A DNA stretch of 64,000 bases from Rhyzopertha dominica (taxonomy: Eukaryota; Arthropoda; Insecta; Coleoptera; Bostrichidae): positions 7,936,001 to 8,000,000 of the forward strand of contig QCXZ01000001.1 in assembly GCA_025024175.1 (NCBI GenBank), written 5' to 3'. Under the pieces are notes generated by a model that was not told where the DNA came from, searched no databases, and worked only from the letters and a program-made list of their open reading frames with translations. Every line of letters starts with the position of its first letter. Within the stretch, counting starts at the first letter, position 1. The position numbers and the translations under genes are program-made. Positions 11,041 to 21,969 of the stretch are shown one piece after another.

Positions 11041-11330
11041 ATAAAACCAAGTTGTTGCCAGTTCTAACACGCAACTTTACTTTTTCATGAAGTATTATTT
11101 TGTTACCGTTTACAATTTGGGCTTTAGTTTCTGTTTCCGGATGTTCTATATCTGTCACATAGTATGATACCTTTTCTTCTGCCATATGATCTGCTGCTTC
11201 ACTGGCCAAAATGAAACGTAACTCACCTCAGGATACATCGGTGAAGAAAGCTGTTGTGTCTGCTGATTCTACAGCAGCAACAAATAGAATATTCTCACTT
11301 TAAAAATTTAATAACACAGTCATTGCCTAT
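10874..11330 (-). pseudogene. Minus-strand ORF of unknown origin at the 3' edge of copy A
   Basis: A frame of 111 codons (10874-11209, opening with TTG in a 5' extended frame) reads ASEAADHMAEEKVSYYVTD, then IEHPETETKAQIVNGNK, then KLRVRTGNNLVLFSAR. Beyond a single TGA the same frame continues upstream as VESADTTAFFTDVS to about 11260, so one stop interrupts a longer frame. The 10905-11040 part is shared with the 3' end of the element at 43985-45590, so the ORF may be a second, antisense gene of that transposon or a captured host exon. I do not recognise the family. Confidence 0.4.
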
Positions 11331-11339
11331 AATCCAGTC

Positions 11340-12050
11340 CTTCTTCAAAAAAAAAGATGAAAAATTTCAGGGTGTTCTAAAAGTTAACCTTTGTTGTGTG
11401 GCTGTTGAACGTTATTGATTAGTAACCTCGATATTCACGTAGTATTAGGCTTGAAAAGGTAAAGTTGTCTGCAGGACATTCACATTGCAAACGAATCGAA
11501 GTAGAGAAATATATCGGGAATGGAAGAGGAAAGTCCGTGGTAGCTAGCACTGGAGGAATATAATTGAGAAAGAACTTTTCGAAGCTTGACCATTTTTTTT
11601 AATTTTTAGTGCAATATTTTTGAAGGGCTCCTATACTATCTGAAAACCTTTCACACTCCCGATAAACTCTACTACTATTGCCTGTTGCCTATACCTATAA
11701 ATAAGCCTGTATGCCATGCGTGAAGAAAGGAGGGGGCATCAGGACAAGTGTGGTCCTTTACTTCCACTCACCCATCTTAGATAACATGCGAGATGAAGAC
11801 GAACTAAACGAAGAATTGTGAACGCCCGTCTCGCACATTCTTGAAAATCCTCGTATTATCTTAAAAGACGACCTTGAACTAGCCAGGTCCATCAAAAAGT
11901 AGATAAAGTAAGTAAAATGGCAGAGACATCCTCCAATCATATTTTCAATAGACAATGTCCCAGTTAGATAAAAAGCTTAAAGAGGACTGGTCATAAAATT
12001 AAGCCTGGAGCCTTTCTGTACAGCAGTTACGCAAATATGAGGATTTGATA
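11340..12050. other. Unassigned stretch
   Basis: The minus-strand frame at 11758-11955 is serine-rich without a motif. Nothing else can be read. Confidence 0.3.
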
Positions 12051-12059
12051 TCATCTTTT

Positions 12060-12450
12060 TGAGCTTCATAACCAAAATAATCAGTTATAAATTGCATTGC
12101 CTTATGTGTAAAGTTAACACGGTAATTAGTTTGTGATTGGTTATATAAAACGCATAAGTGTCGTTAACATACCTTTATCGATAGCATCTATGATGTCATC
12201 TACGATTGTTATACATGCAGTGAAACAAATGCGGTGCTTAGGAAAGCCATGCTGGTTTTCTGGTACAACATAAAATTTTTCAAGGTGTTCTTTTTTTAAT
12301 TTGCTTGCATAGAATCATTTCAAAAAGTTCAAATGGAGCAAGCGGAATGCTTACTGGCCCTCAAAGTAATGCGGATTGTTTATTTTAAAAGAAGTTGTGA
12401 CAAAGATAGTATCAGAAGCTTCTAAGTCATCGAACCAAATTCTTCTTACT
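12060..12450 (-). pseudogene. Non-LTR retrotransposon (LINE) reverse transcriptase scrap
   Basis: The minus strand reads EKFYVVPENQHGFPKHR, then TACITIVDDIIDAIDKG, which is the RT block 'QHGFRKGRS...TALL...DxI...DKG' just before motif A in LINE reverse transcriptases. Upstream (12330-12380), with a frame change, IPLAPFELFEMIL resembles the 'RPISLL...FEK' block. Motif A itself and the FADD motif are not recovered. The copy has several frame changes. Confidence 0.55.
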
Positions 12451-13080
12451 GATGTATTAACTAATTGTATCACGTTTTCAAAAGAAGGTTAACCAATGAC
12501 TCCCGATGGATATTATGTTAGCTGAAAGGGCATTTTTCACATATATTGCTCTTCGTCAACCATGATGGCTTAAGGCTTAAGCAACAAGGTATATCCTGAT
12601 TCAGTCGGATTACATCATCTGAAATACAATTTGACAACGAAAGTCCTTAAATACAAATAATACTGGAATTAAAGGAAACTTTCCAATGTAATGTTAAAAG
12701 AAAGCTGGACACTATAGGCCGATAATATGAGAAATGAAAACGCATTGATAAACGATTGGATACGAAATTATCTTTGCATTTCATACCTTGATTTAACAAT
12801 ATTGATGAGGCCCAATGGCGTCAAAACAGTACGGCTCGCAGCAAGCCACATATGGAAACTTTTTTTGTTCTTCNNGTAGTTCTGGAAGCAAGTCATCCCA
12901 CATCCCCCCCCCCCCAAGATTCGGTTTCCCCATCCAGTATTTGCGGTCGCAAGATAGCACGCCAGGTCCTCTTCGAGTGCAGCCAGCGTGATGCCTGCAT
13001 TTCATCTGACATCTAGATTAATTCGGACCGGAATCGGAACTTGCTCAAGTCCAGAATTGTTTGCTGTTGTAGAAAGATAA
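12450..13080. other. Unassigned stretch with poly-C run and two Ns
   Basis: A run of C's lies at about 12906-12915, close to an NN pair at 12874-12875 that may mark a consensus uncertainty. No motif can be read in any frame. Confidence 0.35.
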
Positions 13081-13170
13081 CGCAGCCACCTCACGCTTGA
13101 TCGGACGTCGCGGTTTTTCCGACGTCGTCGTCCCGACGGCTGACGCGTCGAGATGTTTCGCGGCGACAAG
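13080..13170. promoter_or_regulatory. Short CpG-dense island
   Basis: About 90 bp with many CpGs (TCGGACGTCGCGG, CCGACGTCGTCGTCCCGACG, GACGCGTCGAG), including two GACGTC words that match the core of CREB/ATF-type bZIP sites. It stands alone in AT-rich surroundings. Function is inferred from composition. Confidence 0.3.
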
Positions 13171-14530
13171 TGAAGTGCCTTGAAAAGTAGATCTGGTCAG
13201 CGTTATGCTTTTAGAATGATGTTTGACACTTTTCCATTTTGTGGTTGGTGCTAATGTTTTTGGCCTTGTATTGAAAATGAAGAGACGTATTCTGATTCGA
13301 TACTATAAATACTTCTTAAAATGTACACTTGTTTGTAAAGATAACGATCTGGTAATTCCAAGTTAGAGGTCCCAAAACATCTGCGGTTAATGGTTATCGA
13401 GATATGACGTTCTCCGAAAAACCTCAAAATGAAATGTTCCGTTCACATCTCACTTTATGGTTTACGTAGTCTCTTCGGTAACATAGCGTTATAGGTATTT
13501 TCTAATACTGTACTTGGCATTTTTTAAGGTAACCAGTAGCCGATAAAGAGGGAATTGTTACATAAACAACATATTTAGCCTTAGAAATGTTTTAGAACTA
13601 CAAATGTAAAATTAGATTATAATTCATTAATAATAAATTCATTAGTACAGAACCTATGTAAGTTCAGATATAAATGCTTCTACTCTAATATATTTACAGT
13701 TTTTAGGGTGCATGCTGTTTTTCTTCAACCAAGTAGTAGTTGATGTTAGCTAAAATCTACCCAGTAACCATGACAACACCCTTGTGTTTGATATAAATTT
13801 GGTAGTGCTGTAATTGAATTTATTATCAAAGAAGTTATGTAAATACTAAGTGTCGGTTGGAAATAGTGTTAGTACCTACATGTATTCGGTGACAAAGATG
13901 TGTATAGAATGAGGCCTGATTTGATTGTTAATATGGACGTGAAATCCAGTGGCGAAAGTGACGTCTATAGCGATTGTGATCAGTTTTTTACATGTTTAAG
14001 ATTTGATTATTAAATATAAGATTATTTTTAATTTTAATTAACTTTTACCTCAAATAACTGTCAATAAATGAAAATTGAGCACAATCAAGATATAAAAATA
14101 CACGAAATAAATGAGCAAATAATGGTCTGGATACTTTGAGGAGGAAATAAAATTACTGCAAGCTGATAGCATCTGTTTAGGATTATTTAGTGAAGACAGG
14201 AATTCAAGTTTCCGATCGAACATAGATAAAAGTAGTGAATGTAATGTCCGGATTAAGTCGTAAACAGGGTATATCTTTGAATAAACTTAAAAAACTGTAT
14301 AACCAAATTTATGATTAGATGCGTTACTTTATCGCCATACTCTCTCTTATTTTGGGAGACAAACGTCTTCCTTGAGAGTTAAAAAATGCAAGATCAAATA
14401 TTGTTAATTTTGTGTTTTCAACACTTATTTTGAACCTAAATAATGTATATTGCATCTTAAATTCCACTTCAAGCGTCCAAGCAAATGGCAATACAACGAA
14501 AAACTCCAAATCCACCCCCTTCCCACTATG
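13170..14530. other. Unassigned AT-rich stretch
   Basis: No frame above about 75 codons and no repeat pair recognised. The minus-strand frame at 14324-14554 runs into the following GC-rich island and has no known motif. Confidence 0.3.
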
Positions 14531-14534
14531 TTTC

Positions 14535-14820
14535 GGCGACAATTTACAGTCCACTCCATCATTGGAAAGCGCGCCATGATGCCCGAGGGGTAAACCGATT
14601 TCTTATAGCGTCGCGGCGGTGGGCCACCGGCGGCGGCCGGCTTATCTCGCATTCGCAGATTGAATATATTTCATATGTTTTCATAAAGCTCCAGCTGGCT
14701 TTCGCTATCAGTCAGAGCCAGAGAGCCGTCCATTATGAGTGTGGGGCTCGCTCCGACAGTGTTTGGCAACGCGGTTGCCGGATGGAATTTCGCCGACAGG
14801 TCCACACGCTACAATGATTT
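14535..14820. promoter_or_regulatory. GC-rich island directly upstream of a mariner insertion
   Basis: Rich in CpG (GCGTCGCGGCGGTGGGCCACC region at 14608) with GGCTTATCTCGC at about 14639, CTATCA near 14706, and TTTCATAAAG and CCATTATGAG words that resemble homeodomain sites. Frames of 110 (14485-14817, plus) and 75 codons (minus) overlap here but carry no motif and are attributed to base composition. A mariner begins 17 bp further on. Confidence 0.35.
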
Positions 14821-14836
14821 TTTCCGTGGACAAATA

Positions 14837-16241
14837 AAGGATGTTTCACGAATGATAATGACCCTGACGAAATTAAAAATGCAACCCAAAATACATTCTC
14901 ATAGCCAATGTGGTTATTTTACATAATGGTATTATTTTAAATATAAATTGGGAATCCATGACGGCTATGCGCTATGGTTTCTGTCGCTGTATTTGTTAAA
15001 AGTCCAAATGTATTCAAATGATGAAGAAACAGATATGATTTTGATTTATGGTGAATGCAAGAAAAATGCTTCCGCTGCTGCCCGTTTATACAGACGTTTT
15101 CCAAATAGAAGAGCTCCTGCTGATACAATTTTCAAGAGACTTGATTTAACTTTAAGGACAAACTGGCCACCTTTGAAAAAGTCAAGAGAAAGAACAGCAA
15201 CAGGCCCTGACAATGAAATTAGAATATTGGAAATGATTGACGAAAATCCTCATATTAGTCAAAGGGTAGTCTCAAGAGCAACCGGTATTAGTCTGTCTTC
15301 AGTACACCGAATAATTAAAGGCAATCAATTTCATCCGTATCACTTGCAATTGGTTTAGGCCTTAAAGGAGACAGATTATCCTAAAAGACTGGCTTTTTGT
15401 AACTTTTTTCGGGAACACCAAAATTTGAATGTGAAATTTCATGACAACATTTGCTTCTCAGATGAAGCAATATTTTCTAATAATGGTGGAGTTAACAAAC
15501 ATAACATGCATCATTATGCGCAAGAAAATCCACGTTGGATTCTAGAAGGACATTTTCAAACTCTACTCGACGAATGTCTGGTGCCGAATATTGGGGAATC
15601 AAATTGTTGGGCCTTATATTTTTCGCGATAGCTTAAACGGCAATACTTATCTAAATTTTTTAAGAAACATTTTACCGGTACTACTCCAAAATGTAAATTT
15701 ACAAGTAAGACAAGATTTATGGTTCCAACAAGATGGGGCACCTGCGCATTATCATAGAATAGTGCGAAATCATCTTGATTTGGTTTTGCCTAACCGATGG
15801 ATAGGAAGATGTTCAATTAATCCCTGGCCACCGAGAAGCCCGAACCTTACTCCTTTGGATTTTTTTCTGTGGGAAATGGTAAAAGAGCAAGTATACCAAA
15901 CACCGATTGAAAGTGTAGAACATTTAGAAAATAAAATACGTGATGCATGTTGGTCCATCACTCCAGAAATGTTAATGCATGTTAAAAGATCGTTTTGGGC
16001 ACGAATTCAAGCTTGTGAAAACAGCGGAGGGCGACATTTTGAGCATTTATTACATTAATGTTATTGAATAAACATTTTTCAAAAATAAAATTTGTTTTAC
16101 AATACCGAATTTACTTAAAGCAAATGATTGAAGGTTATGTCAAAATTTACGAATTTATACAGCTCTCTACGTTTTATATATTTTTATTCTGGGTTGCATT
16201 TTTAATTTCGTCAGGGTCATTATCATTTGAGAAACATCCTG
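14837..16241 (+). mobile_element. Mariner-like element, nearly complete
   Basis: The ends are ~55-bp inverted repeats: left AGGATGTTTCACGAATGATA... and right, reverse complemented, AGGATGTTTCTCAAATGATA..., both continuing ATGACCCTGACGAAATT. Each is flanked by TA (14835-14836 and 16242-16243), the target duplication of Tc1/mariner elements. The length is 1405 bp. It holds one transposase gene in plus orientation (15008-16058). The insertion sits at the edge of a GC-rich island. Confidence 0.9.
15008..16058 (+). pseudogene. Mariner-type transposase with one stop and one frameshift
   Basis: The start ATG at 15008 gives MYSNDEETDMI, the N-terminal helix-turn-helix part typical of the insect DUF4817-type mariner transposases (ARLYRRFPNRRAP follows). 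A TAG at 15356-15358 falls after FHPYHLQLV, where the family normally continues ALK/N; one base change accounts for it. The frame continues with FSDEAIFSNNG (first Asp), shifts near 15555-15565, and then reads STNVWCRILGNQIVGPYIFR, FQQDGAPAHYHR (second Asp) and WPPRSPNLTPLDFFLW. The third catalytic position, Asp in SPD-type mariners, is Asn here (SPN), 36 residues after the second Asp. About 350 codons in total, the usual length. Even without the stop and shift the D-to-N change would suggest inactivity. Confidence 0.85.
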
Positions 16242-16243
16242 TA

Positions 16244-16870
16244 TTATTAGTTTAGTGTGACTCCTATTCAAAAGGAATATTCATGTACTGACTGACGCAG
16301 AAAATGCATCGCATAGTGAAAACAAAAACCAGCCAGTGAAATAATGACACTGGAGTTGCTAACTTTGTTTTTATAAATTTCAGAACAATAATGATGAAAG
16401 TTCAGGGCATAATATACCTCTCATTTTAATGTTAACTAGAAAACAAAGAACTTATTTTTTATATAAAAAACAGATGTATAAAGCTTTGAACAAATAATAG
16501 TAAAATATATATGCACCCATAAATATACATAAACATCACAAAAAACAGTATTACAAAATAGCAAAATAATAAGCTTCCCGCTTACTGATATTAGGTACAA
16601 TATAATAAAAGAAGAATCTCAAAATAAATAGCACAATGTATTTAATAATGTTAGCTGCTGAAAGTAACTTTTTGTTATACATTACAAATCTGTAAAACTC
16701 TTTGCATGTATGTGTAAAATTTACTTTTGTTTGTAATTCTGCCTCAGGATGATCTACTGACAATTTGTTTCTGACTTCTCTGCATCAATATTAGAAGCAA
16801 ATATAGAAAATATAAATTGTACAATTTTTATCAAATTAAATAGTTCTGTGTTACTCCTAAGTATTAAGTT
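16244..16870. other. Unassigned AT-rich stretch
   Basis: Very AT-rich with no motif. The minus-strand frame at 16551-16763 is low-complexity hydrophobic and not supported. Confidence 0.3.
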
Positions 16871-16879
16871 GCATTTTCC

Positions 16880-17700
16880 CGGTGCACTTGTATTGCTACA
16901 GAGGTGGCTTTATTTGACAAAATTCTTGGTATAACTGATCCATATTCAATCGCTCGTTGAAATAAAATACAGACACAAATATTTTCGTAATTTATACCTG
17001 AACTAACTAAAGGAAAAACAGGTGCTTTTGAAATATAGTTAGTCGAAGACTATTTAATTTCGTCTCGATATAACCAAGAACATTTTTATAAAACTCTATG
17101 CATGAACCTCGTATACGTTTTTAGATTGTAATGGCTAACGATTTCAGTATGCATTCAAATCCTATAAACTCGTCATCAATTCTTTGCTGCAATTTATTTC
17201 ATAATGTTACTAAAATATCACTTACTTCAAAGCATATTAGGTATTTTCTTTCAAGTTGCTGTTCCACTTCATATGAAGAAAACAGACTGAACTCTGTTAT
17301 TTGATCCTGAAAAAAAATTGCAATTTTAACAGGAAAACTATCACCTAAAGAAATAAATTAGCTTCTTGTTGCTGGAAACACTTTCAGTAGTCTTTGAACG
17401 GCAGGATAGAGAGACAGCCATCTAGTAGGTAACACATGGCGAAATATAGATTTATATTCTGAACCAACGAATTGGGAAATATCTCTTGATTCCTGAGTGC
17501 GTTTTGCTTGTGAGGAGAAGTGGCTGTAAATTTTTAAAACGAAGTTTCCAATATCAAATTCAGGTTTATCATATGTGCTGGACAACTTCTCGCCAATAAA
17601 TTTGGATCTTCTTGTCCAAATGATCGAAAAAGTTTTAGTTCTTTAGCATTCATTGTTGTTGTGATCTAAACGTTATTATTTTGAATTCAATGGCACCAAA
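16880..17700 (-). pseudogene. hAT-superfamily-like transposase remnant
   Basis: The minus-strand frame 17358-17585 reads FVLKIYSHFSSQAKRTQESR, then IFRHVLPTRWLSLYPAVQRL and LLKVFPA. This is the 'LKIYSHFS...R-H-V-PTRWLSLxPAIxRLL...WPA' block of hAT-derived proteins (the BED/DUF4371 type common in insects). Downstream, with further shifts, come PVKIAIFFQDQ, LICFEVSDILVTL and QRIDDEFIGFE, in the expected order. Upstream ARSCPAH resembles the C-x-A-H block. The dimerisation region at the C terminus was not found. Inactive. Confidence 0.7.
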
Positions 17701-18190
17701 ACCTGTTCTGCATTTATTTCTGGTATCTTGCGGTACTGCTGGATTCGTAAGCATCGAATTGATGCTGTTATCTCATCACAAGTATGTCATGCAGTTTCTC
17801 GTAAAATTCTATGTAGTTTAATTTTAAATGCTCATTAACGTGTTGCTGATATATAATTACTTGTTGATTTTCAAATCAATCTAAATAGGTGTTATCTGAC
17901 TGATTGTTACATGATTCCTGTGTTCCACAAACAAATTTAAAAACATAGGACAGTACTCGGAGTCTTTTTCGTCAGTATGGTAAACGTTGTCATATGTTAA
18001 TAAGCCGAATCGGAGATGCTTCCTGGTTTGACCTGATTAGTTTCTAGTATGAGGAGATAAACAAAACTATAACTCCATACCACGGAGCGTTGGTTTTACT
18101 TAATTCTTTATTTAAAGATAAATAGTACAAAATAATTACCTGAAATACAACAGTAAACTACTCTTTGTCAGATTTAAACGATAGAACATC
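17701..18190. other. Unassigned stretch, possibly eroded 5' part of the hAT copy
   Basis: Minus-strand scraps may continue the preceding element upstream but no motif is safe to name. Confidence 0.3.
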
Positions 18191-18199
18191 TGACTACTG

Positions 18200-18520
18200 T
18201 ATTATGTTGCCGGTGTCGAAACAAGTGGAACCAGCCGCAGCCGAACCCGCGTCGCTATCGTTCCCATTAGAATCGGGCGATTCTCTTTTTTCAGATAAGA
18301 CGATTATTCCATCGAGATATTATTTATTGGGGCCATGTGGATCAACCCGTAGCGCATTAAATATTAAACGTATTTACGACATTCTTGTTGCATGAGAGCG
18401 CGGAGTGCTTCCAGGCGATCGTATTTTGTCTAAATCTTGATGTGGAATTCTTAATGGCTTACTTTAATAACCCCGGGAGATAAGACGCGTTATCGCAGAT
18501 CTCAGTGCATAAAAAGTAGA
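18200..18520. promoter_or_regulatory. GC-rich island with GATAA words
   Basis: CAGATAAGACG at about 18292 and AGATAAGACGCGTTATCG at 18478-18495, the latter a near-palindromic pair of GATAA words facing each other across ACGCGT. CCGCAGCCGAACCCGCGTCG at 18236 gives the high local G+C. The plus-strand frame 18165-18395 has no recognised domain. Confidence 0.4.
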
Positions 18521-18825
18521 TGGTGCAAAACGCAATATTTTAAACGAAATGACGCTGTTTCGACAGTAAACGTTACACATCAACCGGTCGTTCTATCACT
18601 TGAAATTGCTCGAGATCTCTTTATTCAACATTGGTGATGTTGATATTTATCTTCATGTTGTGTTGAATGACAGCAGTCATAATACAAATGGTAACAACGA
18701 AAATAGATCTGCTCATTATATGCGTGTACAATATTTTCATATCATATATCCGTTAATTGTTACCTCATTGCCCCTTTCGTACTCTCTTTGTGTCATACAA
18801 ATTTACAGTTGTAGGCTTTATATAG

Positions 18826-19560
18826 GGTGTTCCATTAAAAGTTCTTATGTTTACTGTTATAGATTGTTCCCGCTGCCATTTACCTGTAATCTGCATACCA
18901 CTTCAGTTTCAGTCATGAAGCAATACAGGATGCAACGTGCTTATATTATTATATCCTATTAAAAAAATGGTTGATTACTTCGTTGTCAAAGATCGTCCAT
19001 CAGAAATTACCATTCACAACTAATGCTCAAATTTTGGAGCACAGCATCTGCTAATAGATGTCATAACACCAAATCGTACATATTAAACTCGTTGGGCCCA
19101 TAATATTAAGGAAAATTGTGCATGGAAATATCCGGACGTCCATCTAACAGCTTACACAGCAATTGGGACTTGTCAAGACCACAGCGTTCTGAATTATAGA
19201 GCGAAACGTGACTCCCTCATCCTTACAAGGTTCAACTAATAAAAAAATTTTGGCCAGCCAATCAGAAGCAACATCGTTAGTTGCAAGAAAATTTTCTTTA
19301 ACTAGGAAAGCTTTTGGGCTTAAGAAATCATTGAGCCATTCTTTCATTGATGATGGACACGATCAAGCTCATTTTTGAACGACTTTTTGTGGTTTTGGAC
19401 GTCATATGATGCAAGAAATGATAAATTCATTGCGTGATGTGAAGTTTTCTCAAAAAACTATGTTGTCCTCCTAAAGGACATTCGACGCATAATTTATGTG
19501 AATGACCCAGAAGTATGTTTGATGGTCTTCGAAAATCTATGCAAACTAATAGTGTTCTGC
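18826..19560 (+). pseudogene. Degenerate mariner-like element
   Basis: Opens with an AGGGTGTTCC end (18824-18833) like many mariner termini. Shortly after, frames read QYRMQRAY, then LNSLGP, then HPYKVQLIKKFWPA, then FIDDGHDQAHF. These correspond to the family order 'QRAFxVK...; HPYKxQLxQELKP...; FSDEAHF', with the first catalytic Asp block eroded. Multiple stops and shifts. The right end is not located. The 67-codon minus-strand frame at 19144-19347 is a shadow of it. Confidence 0.5.
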
Positions 19561-19732
19561 CAGACAAGTCGCGTAGACCGTTTGTAAGATAGACTATTCA
19601 TACGTTTTGAACTTATAATAATTAAACCTTTTGCTATACCATTTTGAGAGACTGTGGAATTTGTGATAATTTACTCTATTGCTAATTCACCTACTATTTA
19701 GTTATTTATTTAAAAATACTCAATGGGTTTTT

Positions 19733-19766
19733 TATAACTTGTTATTCTTTTCTTTTCAGGTGAGTT
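19733..19766 (+). promoter_or_regulatory. Recursive-splice-like (ratchet) site 1
   Basis: A pyrimidine tract (TTCTTTTCTTTTCAG) ends in CAG at 19757-19759 and is joined directly to GTGAGT at 19760-19765, so a strong 3' splice site and a strong 5' splice site abut with no exon between them. A TATAAC word about 25 bases upstream could serve as the branch point. This is the form of Drosophila ratchet points, (Y)nNCAG|GTRAGT, which remove very long introns in steps. It lies outside the recognised transposons. Strand: plus. Confidence 0.55.
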
Positions 19767-19769
19767 TCA

Positions 19770-21500
19770 ATTTCTTCGAGCTGTGGTTAGCAACTATAGG
19801 CAGCTAAATTACCTAGTGAGTACGACTGCTAACTGGATTTACTTAAATTATTTATTAAAATTCGTTTCAATTTAGAACACTACCCATTTAGGGGGACAAT
19901 TTTCATATCATTGAATGACATCTAACAAAATCGTAAAATTTGGAAATTTATTATAAAAAATTAGATATTGTTTCCTGGCTCTATCGGGCGCAAAATTATG
20001 ATGATCTGCAAGTTCGGATTGGAACATTTTTCAAATACTTTCAACGGAATAAAACTCCTTAACAGCGATGGACATAGCTACCGAATTTTCCAAAACCGTG
20101 CACATTTCTTTTCTAAAGATCTTTCAAAAAGCAAATCGGAAACTCTTACTTAATTCGTATTTATTGTTCTCAGTTGACTGTTGACTTTTAAAAGCTTTAG
20201 AACCTTAGCACTTTTAGCACCATGTAAGTTTTTGACTGGCTTTGAACCTACTTAAAATTATATAACAATTCAGATAAATAATTGGTACATATGTGCACAT
20301 ATAACCAAATCGTGTTTTAATGTGGTATTATTGTCTATAAAAGACAAAGATAGTTGTATAGCTCTATAAGAATTTACCATATATGGTGTAAGAACAAAAC
20401 TTTCTGACCATGGAAATTTAACATGTACTTCTTATATTTTTTGCGATTGTCGTGCTAGTACTAAGATTTTCTTATGTACTACTATTCAAAAGTTGATTTA
20501 GGGATACACTGATCAAGCAGTTGTCCATGATACGTTTGCTTAATTTTGAACCACTACACAATTAATAAATTTGCATTGAATTTGACTAAAGCTGGAATAA
20601 TTATTATTTAAGGCAAATCGAGTGTCTTCTTTTTGACTAATAATTTTATTAACTATTTAAAGTCTGACAGGAAAACTCCTTGCTCGAAAGATAAGTTGAC
20701 GAGAAAACACAGTGGTGATATAGGTCTGTGGAAAATTTATTCTTTAGTTTGTGACGTAGATTTACCTACCAACACTTAATGCGTACGGCAGTTCTTTTGT
20801 TTACGTGCAATATGGGGTGGGTTCACATAATTTAGAAATAGAATAAAATTTGATGAGAGCGCCAGCTAATTTGTTAAAACGTCAGTGTTCAAAATAGCAG
20901 AACTCATAAGTAACAAAAAATAAGTACTAATTAAATTATTTAATAATTAACCAAATGTTTTAACAAACGATGATCGGAGTCAACAAAAAAAGCGTCGATA
21001 CTACAGAAAATGGGAACAAGTATCAGGCCTAAAATTCACGATGAAAAATTAGTAAAGGAATAGAACAACCAAATCTATCATACCTTGGATGTTGTTTGGC
21101 CTTATTTGTGGAAGGTTTTTCATAAAATTAGCTAATTCTATAATTGCAGTAACTGAACTGCTGCTTGATGAACACCGCAAAATGCCCAATTTCAGAATCA
21201 CTCTCTTTCGATCTTAGTGTGGAGAGTAGGGATACTACGGATAGTAATATACTCATTGTTGTCAGATGGAAATGGAGCTGAAGCGCTGAAAATTACTCGT
21301 TACAAAGTTTTGAATTGGTTGGTTTTTTTGCAGCAACTTTGATATACCTAAGGTTGTTGCTTTCTTTCTTCAATAGTTATGTAACTTGGATGCCATATTC
21401 ATTGGTGACTTGATGTCCGTTGCTGATATTTAATTTTTGGTGACCCTCGATCAAAAGGTACAAGAACCATTTTTGCAACATCTACACACTACTCGAATAG
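19770..21500. other. Unassigned AT-rich stretch
   Basis: 1.7 kb without recognisable frames or repeats. The 61-codon frame at 19968-20153 has no motif. Composition is that of ordinary intron sequence. Confidence 0.35.
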
Positions 21501-21505
21501 CGCAC

Positions 21506-21877
21506 TTAGTCCTTTTGACTTGCTTGTACCTTGTTAGATGGTTTCCTGCATTCAATTAAGCAAAGAGGCCGGCGACGCCCGAAAGCGGATTTTTCCCCGC
21601 CGGCGTCCGGCACGTTCCGTTCTTCATCCGTCCAATCTACGAACACGGCAAACATATCGCCATTATAACGTCCATCAGGCTGCAATTTGAATGTAATCTG
21701 GGAATCGCATCTCATCGTGTTCCCGTTTGACTGGTACAGATTGATGCTTGCCAGACAACTGCGCTCTTTACAATCCAGAAACAGACCATTCATTCCATTA
21801 GGCATTAGACGTGTCCGACGACGGCGCGCGCCATCGCGATGGCCCATCATCACCAATTCCGAAGATGGTACACTCAA
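21506..21877 (-). CDS. Unrecognised 123-codon ORF in a GC-rich island (possible exon)
   Basis: An uninterrupted minus-strand frame with G/C-rich third positions, against an AT-rich background. It reads GLFLDCKERSCLASINLYQ, then RCDSQITFKLQPDGRYNG, then DMFAVFVDWTDEERN, alternating hydrophobic and polar residues like an extracellular or beta-rich domain with cysteines. Near its 3' end SNK is followed by GTACAA, a possible donor; no clear acceptor lies upstream. I do not recognise the family. It could be an exon of a nested minus-strand gene, a processed fragment, or a conserved non-coding island that is open by chance. Confidence 0.35.
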   Translation of the reverse strand: MSVPSSELVMMGHRDGARRRRTRLMPNGMNGLFLDCKERSCLASINLYQSNGNTMRCDSQITFKLQPDGRYNGDMFAVFVDWTDEERNVPDAGGEKSAFGRRRPLCLIECRKPSNKVQASQKD

Positions 21878-21969
21878 AACCTATCACTCGTCAGCCATTG
21901 TCGTTGGGAACAGTTCGACGGTAGACGTTGGATTTGATGGCTGCGTTTTGGATGGTGAAAGCATTTAGT

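Noticed and set aside
11215..11240. Minus-strand CCTGAG/GTGAGT resembling a ratchet site
   Set aside because: No pyrimidine tract before the AG, and it falls inside an ORF-like frame next to a transposon.
14485..14817. 110-codon plus-strand frame
   Set aside because: Lies in a GC-rich island where stops are rare in all frames; no motif; overlapping frames exist on the other strand.
19144..19347. 67-codon minus-strand frame
   Set aside because: Antisense shadow of the plus-strand mariner remnant 18826-19560.
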